The notes beneath the pieces were generated by a model. That model searched no databases, was not told where the DNA came from, and saw only the letters and a program-made list of their open reading frames with translations. From positions 1-64,000 of the forward strand of contig JABFFZ010000018.1 of NCBI GenBank assembly GCA_013112725.1: DNA of 64,000 bases, read 5' to 3'. Of the stretch, positions 41,600 to 50,631 are shown piece by piece (the first letter of the stretch is position 1; each line of letters opens with the position of its first letter). The position numbers and the translations under genes were made by a program. The stretch comes from Chloroflexota bacterium (GTDB lineage Bacteria > Chloroflexota > Anaerolineae > Promineifilales > Promineifilaceae).

Positions 41600-42466
41600 A
41601 TGAGCAATGAAGCTGATGTGGAGGTGGTGGTCACGGCCGTGAAACAATCTACCAAATACGGCGATGCCAGCGAGGCTACCATCCGGGAATTGGCAGCCGA
41701 AGCAGTACGCCAACATAAGAAAACCAAACCGGCCATTAAAGCGGTGCGCGCCCGGCTGCACAGCATCATGGCCCCTTACCTGGGCGACCCCGATTATACG
41801 GCCGAAGCCGCCCGCCTGGACGCCGCCTTTGCGGCCCATGATACCACCGCCATTGACGCCATCTGCCAGGATTGCCTGTACGCCCACCTCTCCACGCGGG
41901 AACGCCTGCCCATCATGGCCGATTTTTACGAGCGCATTTTTGCCATCACTGGCCGGCCGCAATCCATCCTGGATATCGCCTGCGGCCTGAATCCGCTGGC
42001 GCTGCGGTGGATGGGTTTGGCGTTAGTTAGCAATGAGCAGTTAGCAGCGCGCAGTGGGAGGGTGAGGTTTTATGCGTATGATATTCACGAGCCGAGGATT
42101 GCTTTTATCAACCATTATTTTCGGTTAGAAGGCTTGCCAGAATTGGCGCGGGTGCAGGATGTAGCCATGGATTTTCCGCAGGAGGCGGCGGATGTAGCCT
42201 TGTTTTTGAAGGAGATGCCCCGTTTTGAGCGGAACTATGGTGGGCGGGGACGGCCGTTGCTGGAAGCCCTCCGCGCCCGATTTCTGGTCATCTCTTACCC
42301 CACCATCAGCACCCACGGCGGCCGTAACCTGACCAACCGTTACCGGGAATTTATGTTCCAACTCATTCAGGGGCATGATTGGCCGGTGACCGAGTTGTTG
42401 TTTGCGGGGGAGCTGGTTTTTATTGTGGAGAAGAAATCCGAAGATTCAAAGAGTGGTTTTGCATAA
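41600..42466 (+). CDS. 16S rRNA (guanine-1405-N7) methyltransferase homologue
   Basis: This 288-residue protein resembles the FmrO/Arm family that methylates G1405 of 16S rRNA and gives high-level resistance to 4,6-disubstituted aminoglycosides. It has STRERLPIMADFYERIFAIT, the SAM motif LDIACGLNPLALRWM, YAYDIHEPR and the ending SYPTISTHGGRNLTNRYREF. Between PLALRWMGLAL and VRFYAYD lies an extra run (VSNEQLAARSGR) coded by AGCAGTTAGCAGCGCGCAGTG, a member of the AGCAGTG intergenic repeat family, so a repeat has inserted in frame. Activity has not been shown and the insert might impair it. Confidence 0.82.
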   Translation: MSNEADVEVVVTAVKQSTKYGDASEATIRELAAEAVRQHKKTKPAIKAVRARLHSIMAPYLGDPDYTAEAARLDAAFAAHDTTAIDAICQDCLYAHLSTRERLPIMADFYERIFAITGRPQSILDIACGLNPLALRWMGLALVSNEQLAARSGRVRFYAYDIHEPRIAFINHYFRLEGLPELARVQDVAMDFPQEAADVALFLKEMPRFERNYGGRGRPLLEALRARFLVISYPTISTHGGRNLTNRYREFMFQLIQGHDWPVTELLFAGELVFIVEKKSEDSKSGFA

Positions 42467-42498
42467 ACTAACTCCCAATCTCTCAACCTATTTCACCC

Positions 42499-43002
42499 AT
42501 GAAAAATATCCTCAAGTCCCTCACACTCCCTCAACTAAAACAACTGCCGCTCACTTACCGCGCCACCGTCACGGACGGGCATCTGGATTTGATGGGGCAT
42601 ATGAATGTGCGCCATTACCTGGGCTTTTTTGACGATGCTACCTGGCATCTCTTTGCCAGCTTTGGTATGGACCATCACTACTACACCACCAGCAGCAATG
42701 GTTCTTTTGCTTTGCAGCAGTTCATTTTTTACCTGGCAGAAGTGCGCACAGATGAAACAATTGCGATCTGGTCGCGGCTGTACGGCCGTAATGACAGACG
42801 CATCCACTTCTGCCACTTCATGATCAACGAAAGCACCGGCCAACTGGCCGCTACCGTGGAAATGCTCGGTTCCCACGCCAACCTGGCCATCCGCCGCACC
42901 TCGCCTTTTCCACCTGCCATCGCCGCCAAAATAGATGCCCTCCTGGCAGAGCATAACCGTCTTAATTGGCCCCCACCTTTGTGTGGCGCTATAAGTTTAT
43001 AG
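42499..43002 (+). CDS. Hotdog-fold acyl-CoA thioesterase
   Basis: This 167-residue protein has the 4HBT-like hotdog motif TDGHLDLMGHMNVRHYLGFF with the active-site-type D, H and N pattern, then FALQQFIFYLAEVR. It would hydrolyse acyl-CoA thioesters. It is followed by an acyl-CoA ligase and a CoA-transferase on the same strand, consistent with an acyl-CoA pathway. Its stop codon lies inside the palindrome 43000-43044. Confidence 0.8.
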   Translation: MKNILKSLTLPQLKQLPLTYRATVTDGHLDLMGHMNVRHYLGFFDDATWHLFASFGMDHHYYTTSSNGSFALQQFIFYLAEVRTDETIAIWSRLYGRNDRRIHFCHFMINESTGQLAATVEMLGSHANLAIRRTSPFPPAIAAKIDALLAEHNRLNWPPPLCGAISL

Positions 43003-43044
43003 TAGGCAATTTATCGCCGTGAAAGGGCAATAAATTGCCTACTA
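43000..43044. repeat. TAGTAGGC palindrome
   Basis: TAGTAGGCAATTTAT (43000-43014) and ATAAATTGCCTACTA (43030-43044) form a perfect 15-bp stem with a 15-nt loop. ACAAACG follows, as in the related elements at 19583 and 63963. Confidence 0.85.
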
Positions 43045-43063
43045 CAAACGAGAAAGGAGAACT

Positions 43064-44698
43064 ATGAACGGTCTTATGATGGATTACCAATTGACGCTGG
43101 ATCGCATTTTGGAACATGCCAGCCGCGTCAGTCCGCACAAGCGGATCAGCACCTTGCAGCCCGATGGCTCGCTGCACCGCTACACCTATGCTGACTTACA
43201 CGGCCGTGCCAGACGGCTGGCCAAAGCACTGGTCAACCTGGGCGTAGAGCCAGGCGACCGCGTCGCCACCTTTGCCTGGAACAACTTCCAACACCTGGAA
43301 CTGTATTACGCCATTCCCGGCGCAGGCGCAGTCTGCCACACCCTCAACATTCGCCTTTTCCCGGAGCAGTTGGCCTATATCGTTAACCACGCCGAAGACA
43401 AGGTTGTGTTTGTAGAAGGGTCATTGCTGCCGTTGTATGAACGGGTGGCCCACGAAATTGATTGTGTGCAGCATTACGTGTTGTTCAACGCGCCCCGCGA
43501 TGTGCAAACCCAATTGCCCAATGTCTTGTTTTATGAGGATTTGATTGATAGCAGCGACGAGGCATTTACCTGGCGCAGCACCGATGAACAGATGGCTGCC
43601 GGGTTGTGTTACACCAGCGGTACGACGGGTGAACCAAAGGGGGCATTGTACAGCCACCGTTCCATGTACCTCCATGCGATGGGGGCGGGGCAGGCCAATG
43701 CCCTGGGCGTGAAGGAAACGGATGTGGTGCTGCCGGTGGTACCCCAGTTTCACGCCATGGCCTGGGGACTGCCTTACGCCTGCGCTGCGGCCGGAGCCGA
43801 AATTATCATGCCCGGCCTGCATTTGAAGGCCGAACCGCTGGCCCGCCTGATTGAAGAGGAACGGGTGACTGTTGCCGCCGGGGTGCCCACCATCTGGACA
43901 GGGCTGTACCACGAATTGAAAAACAATCCGCGCGATATTTCCTGCATCCGGGCGCTGGTGGTGGGTGGTTCGGCCATGCCCCGCGCGCTGACAAAGGCGT
44001 ATGAGAGCGAATTGGGCGTGAATGTGCTGCACGCCTGGGGCATGACGGAAATGTCGCCGTTGGGTAGTGTGTGTAACCTGAGCAGCCAACATGCCCACCT
44101 TTCTGACGAGGAGAAGTGGGACATCAAGGCCAAACAAGGCTACCCGATTTGTGGCGTGGAGATGCGGATTGTGGATGAGGTGGGGAAGAAACTGCCGTGG
44201 GACGGCCGTCAGATGGGCGAATTGCAAGTGCGCGGCCCGTGGATCATCCGCCAATACTTCAAGCGCGAGGTCTCGGAGGATAGTTTCACCCGCGATGGCT
44301 GGTTCCGCACCGGAGATGTGGTGACGATGAGTCCTGATGGTTACATGCAGATTATGGACCGCACCAAAGATTTGGTGAAGTCAGGCGGCGAATGGATTTC
44401 TACAGTAGAACTGGAAAACGCGATTATGGCCCATCCACAGGTGATGGAAGCGGCCGTGATTGCCATACCAGACGAGAAGTGGCAGGAACGGCCGTTGGCC
44501 GCCGTCGTGCCTACCCCAGATGCCGCCAACCTGACCGCCGCCGACATCACCACCTTCCTGGAAGGCAAAGTGGCCCACTGGTGGATTCCCGAAACGATCC
44601 TGTTTGTGGACGAAATCCCCAAAACCAGCGTGGGCAAATTCGACAAAAAAGTGTTGCGCGGCCGGTATGCGGCCGGGCAATTGGTTAGTCAGCAGTAA
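43064..44698 (+). CDS. Long-chain fatty-acid/acyl-CoA ligase
   Basis: The 544-residue adenylate-forming enzyme activates a carboxylic acid to acyl-AMP and then acyl-CoA. Motifs are complete: [19 protein letters not shown] (P-loop-like), [12 protein letters not shown], the hinge [15 protein letters not shown] and the catalytic lysine in [11 protein letters not shown]. The pattern is that of medium/long-chain acyl-CoA synthetases. AAAGGAG precedes the ATG. The last residues (QLVSQQ) border an AGCAGTG repeat. Confidence 0.9.
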   Translation: MNGLMMDYQLTLDRILEHASRVSPHKRISTLQPDGSLHRYTYADLHGRARRLAKALVNLGVEPGDRVATFAWNNFQHLELYYAIPGAGAVCHTLNIRLFPEQLAYIVNHAEDKVVFVEGSLLPLYERVAHEIDCVQHYVLFNAPRDVQTQLPNVLFYEDLIDSSDEAFTWRSTDEQMAAGLCYTSGTTGEPKGALYSHRSMYLHAMGAGQANALGVKETDVVLPVVPQFHAMAWGLPYACAAAGAEIIMPGLHLKAEPLARLIEEERVTVAAGVPTIWTGLYHELKNNPRDISCIRALVVGGSAMPRALTKAYESELGVNVLHAWGMTEMSPLGSVCNLSSQHAHLSDEEKWDIKAKQGYPICGVEMRIVDEVGKKLPWDGRQMGELQVRGPWIIRQYFKREVSEDSFTRDGWFRTGDVVTMSPDGYMQIMDRTKDLVKSGGEWISTVELENAIMAHPQVMEAAVIAIPDEKWQERPLAAVVPTPDAANLTAADITTFLEGKVAHWWIPETILFVDEIPKTSVGKFDKKVLRGRYAAGQLVSQQ

Positions 44699-44699
44699 G

Positions 44700-44760
44700 C
44701 GGCGAGCAGTGAGCAGTGAGCAGTGAGCAGTGAGCAGGTGTCTTTACTGCTCACTGCTCC
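44700..44760. repeat. GAGCAGT heptamer tandem with inverse
   Basis: About five GAGCAGT units are followed by ACTGCTCACTGCTCC, giving a potential hairpin between the ligase and CoA-transferase genes. Confidence 0.85.
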
Positions 44761-44771
44761 CATTCTTCACC

Positions 44772-45959
44772 ATGCCCTCCCCCCTCTCCTCCCTCAAAAT
44801 CCTGGACTTCAGCGCGTTGCTGCCGGGGCCGTTTGGCAGCATGATGCTGGCTGACCTGGGCGCGGCGGTGTTGCGCGTAGAAGCGCCCACCCGCCCGGAT
44901 ATGGTGCGTTTTGTACCGCCGTATGATGGCGATGCTTCCGCCTGGCACCGGCTGTTGAACCGCAATAAACGCTCGATTGCGCTGGATTTGAAGCAGCCGG
45001 AGGCGGTAGAAGTGGTTAAACGGCTGGTTCGTGAGGGGGGGTATGACATTGTGTTAGAGCAGTTTCGCCCGGGTGTGATGGATCGGTTAGGCATCGGCTA
45101 TGAGGGGCTTCGCATGGTGAATCCGGGGTTGATTTATTGCGCCGTCACGGGGTATGGGCAGACGGGGCCGTACCGCGACCGGGCCGGGCATGACAACAAC
45201 TATCTGGCGCTGGCGGGGGTGATGAGCCACAGCGGGCGCAAAGAAAGCGGCCCGCCGCCGTTGGGGGTGCAGGTGGCAGATATTGGCGGCGGGGCCATGG
45301 GGGCAGTAGTGGGGATTCTCACGGCCGTCATCCATCGTCACCACACCGGCAAAGGGCAGTTTGTGGACATTAGCATGTTCGACATGTCCATTGCCTGGCA
45401 CGCCCATGCCGTCAGCCATTACCTGGTGGGGGGCGAGACGCCAGCGCCGGAAAGCTGGCAGTTAAACGGCGGTGGCTATTATGATTTTTACGAAACGGCC
45501 GACGGCCGTTACCTCTCTGTGGGCAGCCTGGAACCAAAATTTTGGGAAGGGTTTTGCCAGGCCATCGCGCGGCCTGATCTTATTCCACGCGGTTTTGACC
45601 AGTCAGCGGCCAATCAACAAACGTTGAAAACAGAAATTCGAGCGGTAATTGCGGCCCAGACGCTGGCTGAATGGACGGCCATGTTTGCCGCATACGATGT
45701 GTGTGTGGAACCGGTGCTGACCATCCCCGAAATGGTGGCCCATCCGCAAACGCAGGCGCGGCAGATGATTGTGGACGTGCCCAAACCGGACGGCGCCACC
45801 CAGCCGCAGGTGGGCAGCCCGTTCAAGTTTTCCCAAAGCGAACCCGTTTACCATCATGTAGGCGGCGATGTGGGGGCAGACACAACGGCCGTGCTGCACG
45901 AAGTGGGCTACACGGACGTGGAGATTGAGGAACTGCGGGGGCGGGGGGTGTGCCGGTAA
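44772..45959 (+). CDS. CaiB/BaiF family CoA-transferase
   Basis: This 395-residue class III CoA-transferase moves CoA between carboxylates through an aspartyl intermediate. It begins LKILDFSALLPGPFGSMMLADLGA and has the catalytic-aspartate region GPYRDRAGHDNNYLALAG, then QFVDISMFDMSIAW. ATG 44772 is preferred because the earlier in-frame start lies in the repeat. With the thioesterase and ligase it suggests activation and exchange of an unusual acyl group, possibly in branched or aromatic acid breakdown. Confidence 0.88.
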   Translation: MPSPLSSLKILDFSALLPGPFGSMMLADLGAAVLRVEAPTRPDMVRFVPPYDGDASAWHRLLNRNKRSIALDLKQPEAVEVVKRLVREGGYDIVLEQFRPGVMDRLGIGYEGLRMVNPGLIYCAVTGYGQTGPYRDRAGHDNNYLALAGVMSHSGRKESGPPPLGVQVADIGGGAMGAVVGILTAVIHRHHTGKGQFVDISMFDMSIAWHAHAVSHYLVGGETPAPESWQLNGGGYYDFYETADGRYLSVGSLEPKFWEGFCQAIARPDLIPRGFDQSAANQQTLKTEIRAVIAAQTLAEWTAMFAAYDVCVEPVLTIPEMVAHPQTQARQMIVDVPKPDGATQPQVGSPFKFSQSEPVYHHVGGDVGADTTAVLHEVGYTDVEIEELRGRGVCR

Positions 45960-46040
45960 TCGGTAGTCCGTAGTCCGTTATTCGTAATCCGTGAACCGTG
46001 AACCGTAATTGGATAACGGATTACGGTTCACGGATTACGA
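45957..46040. repeat. GTAGTCC/GTAATCC tandem with inverse
   Basis: GGTAGTCCGTAGTCCGTTAT, GTGAACCGTGAACCGTAAT and then the inverse ATTACGGTTCACGGATTACG form a snap-back block before the sigma-factor gene. Relatives occur near 23440-23500 and 39775-39825. Confidence 0.75.
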
Positions 46041-46092
46041 AATTTTCGGGCATGGGGAACCAAACAACCATACGCGGTGTATAGTGTGGTAG

Positions 46093-46689
46093 ATGACGCT
46101 TTCCGGCAAGATCGGGGGTGAAGAAAGCGACCGGGCGGCGGCCGACGAACGGCCGTGGCTGCGGCAGGCGCGCCAGGGAGATGAAGCTGCCTGGGAGTGG
46201 CTGGTGGCTGTTTACCAGCAGCCAGTTTTCCGGCTGGCCTATTTGCTCCTGGGCGATGCCGCTGAAGCCGAGGAAGTGGCCCAAGATGTCTTTGTGCGGG
46301 CTTATTTTGCGCTGGATCGGTTTGATGAGTCACGGCCGTTGCGCCCCTGGCTGCTGCAAATTACCCGCAATCTGGCGCGGAATAAACGGCGTAGTTTGGG
46401 ACGTTATTGGGCGGCGGTGCAGCGTTGGTGGCTGCACCAGCCGGAAGCGGTGGAGACGGCCGAGAAACAGCCAGAGTCGCAATTGTTGTGGCAGGCGGTG
46501 CGGCAGCTACGGCCGTCGGCGCAGGAGATCATTTATTTGCGGTATTTTTTAGAGATGAACGAGGCGGAAACGGCCGTAGCGTTGGGCATCCAACCGGGCA
46601 CGGTCAAATCACGGCTGCACCGCGCTCTCAAGCAGTTGCAGGTGGTGGTGGAACGAGATTTTCCAGAGTTAAGTGAACACAGACCCTAA
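46093..46689 (+). CDS. ECF sigma factor
   Basis: This 198-residue sigma factor has region 2 (WLVAVYQQPVFRLAYLLLGD, AEEVAQDVFVRAYFALDRF, RPWLLQITRNLARNKRR) and region 4 (LRPSAQEIIYLRYFLEMNEA, ALGIQPGTVKSRLHRALKQL). It contains four ACGGCCGT octamers in 600 bp. The next gene, a membrane protein, overlaps its end and is the likely anti-sigma or signalling partner. Confidence 0.92.
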   Translation: MTLSGKIGGEESDRAAADERPWLRQARQGDEAAWEWLVAVYQQPVFRLAYLLLGDAAEAEEVAQDVFVRAYFALDRFDESRPLRPWLLQITRNLARNKRRSLGRYWAAVQRWWLHQPEAVETAEKQPESQLLWQAVRQLRPSAQEIIYLRYFLEMNEAETAVALGIQPGTVKSRLHRALKQLQVVVERDFPELSEHRP

Positions 46690-47494
46690 AGTTTTTCTGA
46701 AACCCTTAGGGTCTTACCAAAGCATGAATGACGAGAAAGAGTTAGCGCATTGGGCAGAGTGGGTACAGGAGATGGCAGCTTCATTCCCCTACCCGCCAAC
46801 GCCGGATAGCCGGGGGGGGGTGCGGCAGCCGATGGGGTCACGGCCGTCTGTGCATTTTGCCCGCTCTCCCCGGCTGGCGTGGGTAGTCATCCTGGTGGCG
46901 CTGGTATTGGCGTTACTGGCTGTGCCGCAGGTGCGGGCGGCGATGTTACGGCTTTTCCAGATTGGGGCCATTACTGTTTTTGAAGTGGATGAGCCGCCAT
47001 TGCCCAGCGCAGAGATTTGGGCGACCAAACCAGCCCGGCTGCCGCTGGTGGCGCAAGGTCTGGCCGTTGAAGTTTCGCTGGCGGAGGCGCGGACGGCCGT
47101 GCCCACCGGCCTCTTTCTGCCTACTTACCCGGCCGATTTGGGCAAACCGGATGTGGTGTATCTGGCAGAAACGGGCTGGCCGCAGACGATTATCTCTGTC
47201 TGGAATGAGCCAACCGACCTGGCGCTGTACCAGATTGGCGCCGAGCAATTTGCTTACAAAGGTGCGCCGGTCATAGAAGAGACGGCCGTGAACGGGCAGT
47301 GGGCGATCTGGCTGGCAGGGCCGCATCGGTTTATGCTGGCGGACGGCCGTTGGCAAGAGTGGCAGTTCATCGAAAGTAACGTCCTCATCTGGTGGGCGCG
47401 CGATGGGTTGACGTTCCGCCTGGAAGGGGCGGAATCATTGGCCGCAGCGATACGCATTGCCGAGTCGCTGCACAAATATGAAGATGGTGGTTAG
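46673..47494 (+). CDS. Membrane protein, probable partner of the ECF sigma factor
   Basis: The product has a cytoplasmic N-terminal segment, one membrane helix (about 70-88, WVVILVALVLALLAVPQVR) and an extracellular beta-rich domain of about 180 residues. That layout fits a membrane anti-sigma factor, although no zinc-binding HxxxCxxC motif is present. GTG 46673 overlaps the sigma gene by 17 bp; ATG 46724 is a plausible later start. It precedes a cytochrome gene, so the pair may respond to redox or envelope state, which is inference. Confidence 0.68.
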   Translation: MNTDPKVFLKPLGSYQSMNDEKELAHWAEWVQEMAASFPYPPTPDSRGGVRQPMGSRPSVHFARSPRLAWVVILVALVLALLAVPQVRAAMLRLFQIGAITVFEVDEPPLPSAEIWATKPARLPLVAQGLAVEVSLAEARTAVPTGLFLPTYPADLGKPDVVYLAETGWPQTIISVWNEPTDLALYQIGAEQFAYKGAPVIEETAVNGQWAIWLAGPHRFMLADGRWQEWQFIESNVLIWWARDGLTFRLEGAESLAAAIRIAESLHKYEDGG

Positions 47495-47546
47495 TGGCTG
47501 GTGGCTGGTGGCTTGTACCAGTCAGTAGCCACCAGCCACCAACCCC
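47493..47546. repeat. GTGGCTG tandem with inverse
   Basis: GTGGCTGGTGGCTGGTGGC is followed by GCCACCAGCCACCAACC. A relative lies at 50306-50352. Confidence 0.8.
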
Positions 47547-47565
47547 TACTTCGGAGGAATCTATC

Positions 47566-48453
47566 ATGGTTAAGAAATAGATGTGGGCATTGTTGGGGTT
47601 GGTTGGTATTTGGTGTTTGTGGATGGGGGCGGTGTGGGCCGGTGGTTGGGCCGTGCTGACGTTGGAAAGTTGGCCGGAAAATGTGGTAGCCGGGGAGCCG
47701 TTTACGGTGCGTTATGCGCTGCGCCAGCATGGGAATCATCTGATTTCTAGGATAGAAGGAACGGTCACGGCCGTGCACACCGAAACAGGCGAGCGGTTGC
47801 AGTTTACGGCCACAGATACAGACGAAACAGGCTATTATGAGGCAACGCTTCTGCTGCCAGCAGCCGGCGAATGGCGCTGGTATATTGATAGTTTTGGCCG
47901 TTTTGAGATGCCGCCCCTGCCGGTGGAAACGGGTATGGCCGTACCCGCTGCGGCAGCAGCCCCCATGATATGGCTGGCAAAACTAACGTCGTTCCCCTGG
48001 CTATTGGGGTTCATGGGCGTGGTGGTGGTGGGTACGGCCGTTGGCTTGTGGCGGCGACAGCAAACCCGCTTTGCGCCGGTAGCGGCGCTGCTGGGCGTCA
48101 CCTTGTGCCTGGCCGGATTTGTGGTGACACCTGCGGTAGGAATGGTGGCTTCGGAAACGGCCGTGCCGCCGACGGCCGAATGGGGCGAAATCCTGTTTGT
48201 GGCTAAAGGGTGCGTTACCTGCCATCAACACGATGACGTGGCCTACAATGGCATTCGCACCGACATGGGGCCAAACCTGAGCCATCATCAGGTTGGCGCA
48301 GAGTTTCTGCAGCTGTGGCTGCGCCACCCGGCGCAGGTGCGCCCGCAAACGCTCATGCCCAACCTGGAATTGTCAGACCGTGAAATTGAGGCGCTTATTG
48401 TGTTTTTGAGTGGGGATGGGGAAACGGGTGTGAAGGAAACGGCCGTTAAATAG
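47566..48453 (+). CDS. Membrane-bound FixH-like/cytochrome c protein with amber codon after start
   Basis: From ATG 47581 the product is 290 residues: a hydrophobic start (about 1-25), a FixH-like beta domain (about 28-110), two membrane helices (about 137-156 and 164-184) and a class I cytochrome c domain with heme motif CVTCH (C211, C214, H215) and the axial-methionine region TLMPNL. The ribosome-binding site GGAGG (47553-47557) is placed for ATG 47566, which codes MVKK and then an in-frame TAG directly before ATG 47581. The original signal peptide probably began at 47566 and lost its charged n-region to the stop; translation may now restart at 47581. Confidence 0.8.
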
Positions 48454-48470
48454 AGTTAGCTCAGGTTCAT

Positions 48471-49130
48471 TCACACAGGTGCATCCATACCGGCCATCAG
48501 GTCGTCAGCCAGCTTTAGAAAATACGCCTGTAAATCGGCTATAGACAATGGCTTTACCATGCGCGGTAATAACTTGACCTGGCGTACACGCTGTAAAGAA
48601 ATCGCCAGCCAGTAATCATCCATCCCCACATGCTTTTGGCGGGCGAACGGCAGCATCTCCGCAAATGCCATCCGTTCCTGGTTGATGAAGTAGATGTCCA
48701 CGAAATCCTTCTCAGCCGAGCGGTCGAACAGGGCAGAGAGTTTGTTGCTGGCAATATCCAATAAGTTATCAACCTGCAAACCAAATGCCACATTTAATTC
48801 AGTTGGCTGGAGACGATAGGGTGTGTCTTGCGCAAAATCCAGCTTGACGCTTTCACCCTCAGGTTGCCTAACAAAACACTCAATAAACGTGTTAAATGTG
48901 CGCGAGAAGTGGAGCGTTGCGCCCAACTGCTGGCAAGCATCGGTTAAAGACGGTTGCACCAGGCGGAGAGCATTGGGATCAGCCGTGAAAAAATCTAAGT
49001 CCTCAGAGAAACGATGTTGCAAATAGAATGCTGCCAGAGCCGTTCCCCCTGTCAGGTAGAAGTTTTCGGCCAGTTTGGTTTGCCCAATGGCGCTAAGTAG
49101 CTGTTTCTGAAAGGGGGTCAAAATTTCCAT
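48471..49130 (-). CDS. AbiEii-type nucleotidyltransferase toxin
   Basis: This roughly 219-residue protein (ATG 49130, MEILTPFQKQLL) has the AbiEii/DUF1814 nucleotidyltransferase signature: FYLTGGTALAAFYLQHRFSE followed by DLDFF, with the GG and D-x-D metal-binding residues intact, then VKLDF and DIYFIN. Characterised relatives (AbiEii, MenT) modify tRNA or use nucleotides to stop growth. Its start overlaps the end of the upstream partner gene by 38 bp. The region is free of ACGGCCGT and AT-richer, like an acquired module. Confidence 0.85.
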   Translation of the reverse strand: MEILTPFQKQLLSAIGQTKLAENFYLTGGTALAAFYLQHRFSEDLDFFTADPNALRLVQPSLTDACQQLGATLHFSRTFNTFIECFVRQPEGESVKLDFAQDTPYRLQPTELNVAFGLQVDNLLDIASNKLSALFDRSAEKDFVDIYFINQERMAFAEMLPFARQKHVGMDDYWLAISLQRVRQVKLLPRMVKPLSIADLQAYFLKLADDLMAGMDAPV

Positions 49131-49371
49131 ATCGCTGTTTGGCGTGGGGTTGCGAAAAGTACCAATCCCAGAATTCACGAATATCCTGAGGCAAGTATAG
49201 ATGTGGCAGATAAGCGTGAATGGTTTCCAGACCAATGGCGCGAATGTCATCGGCCGTGCCATGCGTGAGTACCCGTTTGACATACCATTCACGGAAGGCC
49301 TCGTTGGTTTGCGCGTCGGGGGGGATATCGTAATCCCAGACCAATTTTTCGTTGATGGGTATGGGTTTCAT
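49093..49371 (-). CDS. Predicted antitoxin/partner of AbiEii toxin
   Basis: This 92-residue protein (KLVWDYDIPPDAQTNEAFRE, YVKRVLTHGTADDIRAIG, WDWYF near residue 70) resembles the small DUF6922-like proteins coded just upstream of AbiEii-type nucleotidyltransferases. It overlaps the toxin gene by 38 bp, which points to coupled translation. It lacks an obvious helix-turn-helix, unlike AbiEi. Confidence 0.7.
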   Translation of the reverse strand: MKPIPINEKLVWDYDIPPDAQTNEAFREWYVKRVLTHGTADDIRAIGLETIHAYLPHLYLPQDIREFWDWYFSQPHAKQRYGNFDPLSETAT

Positions 49372-49388
49372 AGCATTATTATAACAGG

Positions 49389-50282
49389 TTACTTGGGCAT
49401 GGGCGTAAAGCCGCTGCCCATGGCCTCGTGGCTGATGCCAATGGTCACAAACGCCTCTCTGTCTACTTCGGCTATTACTTCCTTCAATTCATTGACTTGC
49501 GGTCGGGTGACGGTACACAGCACCAGATACCGCTGCTGCCCGGTATAACCGCCGGTAATGGGCCAATACGTCACACCCCGGTGAATGCGCTGCATGAGGG
49601 ATTGAATCATCTCATCCGGTTTGTTGGTGATGATGGTGGCGGTGCGGGTGGTGCTGGGGCCTTCCAGGGTGTAGTCAGACGCCAGACCGTTCAGGAACAA
49701 CATCAAAAAGCCGTACAGCACCATGACGGGGCCAAATACCACCCCGCCCAGCAAAATGATCAGACCATCCGAGTAAAAATAGACCTGGCTGAGGGGGCGG
49801 CCTGTACGTTTTTGCAGCACCCTCCCCAAAATGCCGGTGCCGCCCATAGTGCCACCGGCGCGGTAAATGAGGCCACCACCAATACCACCGACGATGCCGC
49901 CATAGATAGTGTTCAGCAGCAGGTCATCGGTGAGGGGGAATTCCGGTAAAACTTGTGGCAGATAATACAGCATGAGATCGGTACTGACGGAAAAGATAGT
50001 GGCGGCGATGAGGGTGCGGTACAAAAAGCCCCATCGCCCCAGTTGGAAAAAGCCCAACAGCAGCAGCGGCAGATTCATGATCCAATACATCAGACCCACA
50101 GGCCAGCCGGTGAACTGGTTGATGATGATGCCCAGGCCAGAGATACCGCCGGCGACGATGTTGTTGGGCACCTGAAAAATGACGTAGGCGGCGGATACAA
50201 TCAAAACGCCAATGGTGAGCAGAAATAAGGTTTTTGTTTCATGCCAGATGGTGGCGCGTGACGGCCGTGACCATGTTTTCAT
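49389..50282 (-). CDS. YitT family membrane protein (DUF161-DUF2179)
   Basis: This 297-residue protein has five or six membrane helices with the YitT pattern VPNNIVAGGISGLGIIIN and GGTMGGTGILGRVLQKRTG, then a C-terminal ferredoxin-like DUF2179 domain (about 205-290; VLCTVTRPQVNELKEVI, DREAFVTIGISHEAMGSGF). The function is not established; a carrier role is often assumed. Confidence 0.9.
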   Translation of the reverse strand: MKTWSRPSRATIWHETKTLFLLTIGVLIVSAAYVIFQVPNNIVAGGISGLGIIINQFTGWPVGLMYWIMNLPLLLLGFFQLGRWGFLYRTLIAATIFSVSTDLMLYYLPQVLPEFPLTDDLLLNTIYGGIVGGIGGGLIYRAGGTMGGTGILGRVLQKRTGRPLSQVYFYSDGLIILLGGVVFGPVMVLYGFLMLFLNGLASDYTLEGPSTTRTATIITNKPDEMIQSLMQRIHRGVTYWPITGGYTGQQRYLVLCTVTRPQVNELKEVIAEVDREAFVTIGISHEAMGSGFTPMPK

Positions 50283-50631
50283 CTACTTTCTCTCCTCTAT
50301 GAATGTAGTTGGTGGCTGGTGGTTGGCGGCTTGTGCCCACCAACAGCCACTAACAACTCTACTTTTCACGCCACAGATTGGCAATAACCAACCATCAGCA
50401 AAAACCGGGCGATGGTAGACATCTGATTTCCTGGAGAAATCGGATGTCTGGCCGGGGCGCGCTTTGCCTTACGGCGAAACAGGGTGTGATTTGTGCCTGT
50501 AGCCAAGACAGATACAATGGTGAACATGGCCGATATGGTTGGTTCTATAACAGATAGCATGTTTGGTATCCTTTATGAGAGTCAATCTCCTATGGTAATC
50601 AATCTTCCAATTTCCAATCTCATCCAACCGC
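50283..50631. other. Intergenic region with GGTGGCTGGTGG repeat
   Basis: A GTGGCTGGTGGTTGGCGGC / GTGCCCACCAACAGCCAC snap-back repeat occupies 50306-50352. The rest contains an inverted ATCTGATTTC/GAAATCGGAT near 50420-50445 and no gene that I can support. It lies between divergent genes, so promoters for both should be here, but none is clear. Confidence 0.5.

Noticed and set aside
43421..44254. 277-codon minus-strand frame opposite the acyl-CoA ligase
   Set aside because: Antisense to conserved adenylation motifs, without supporting features.
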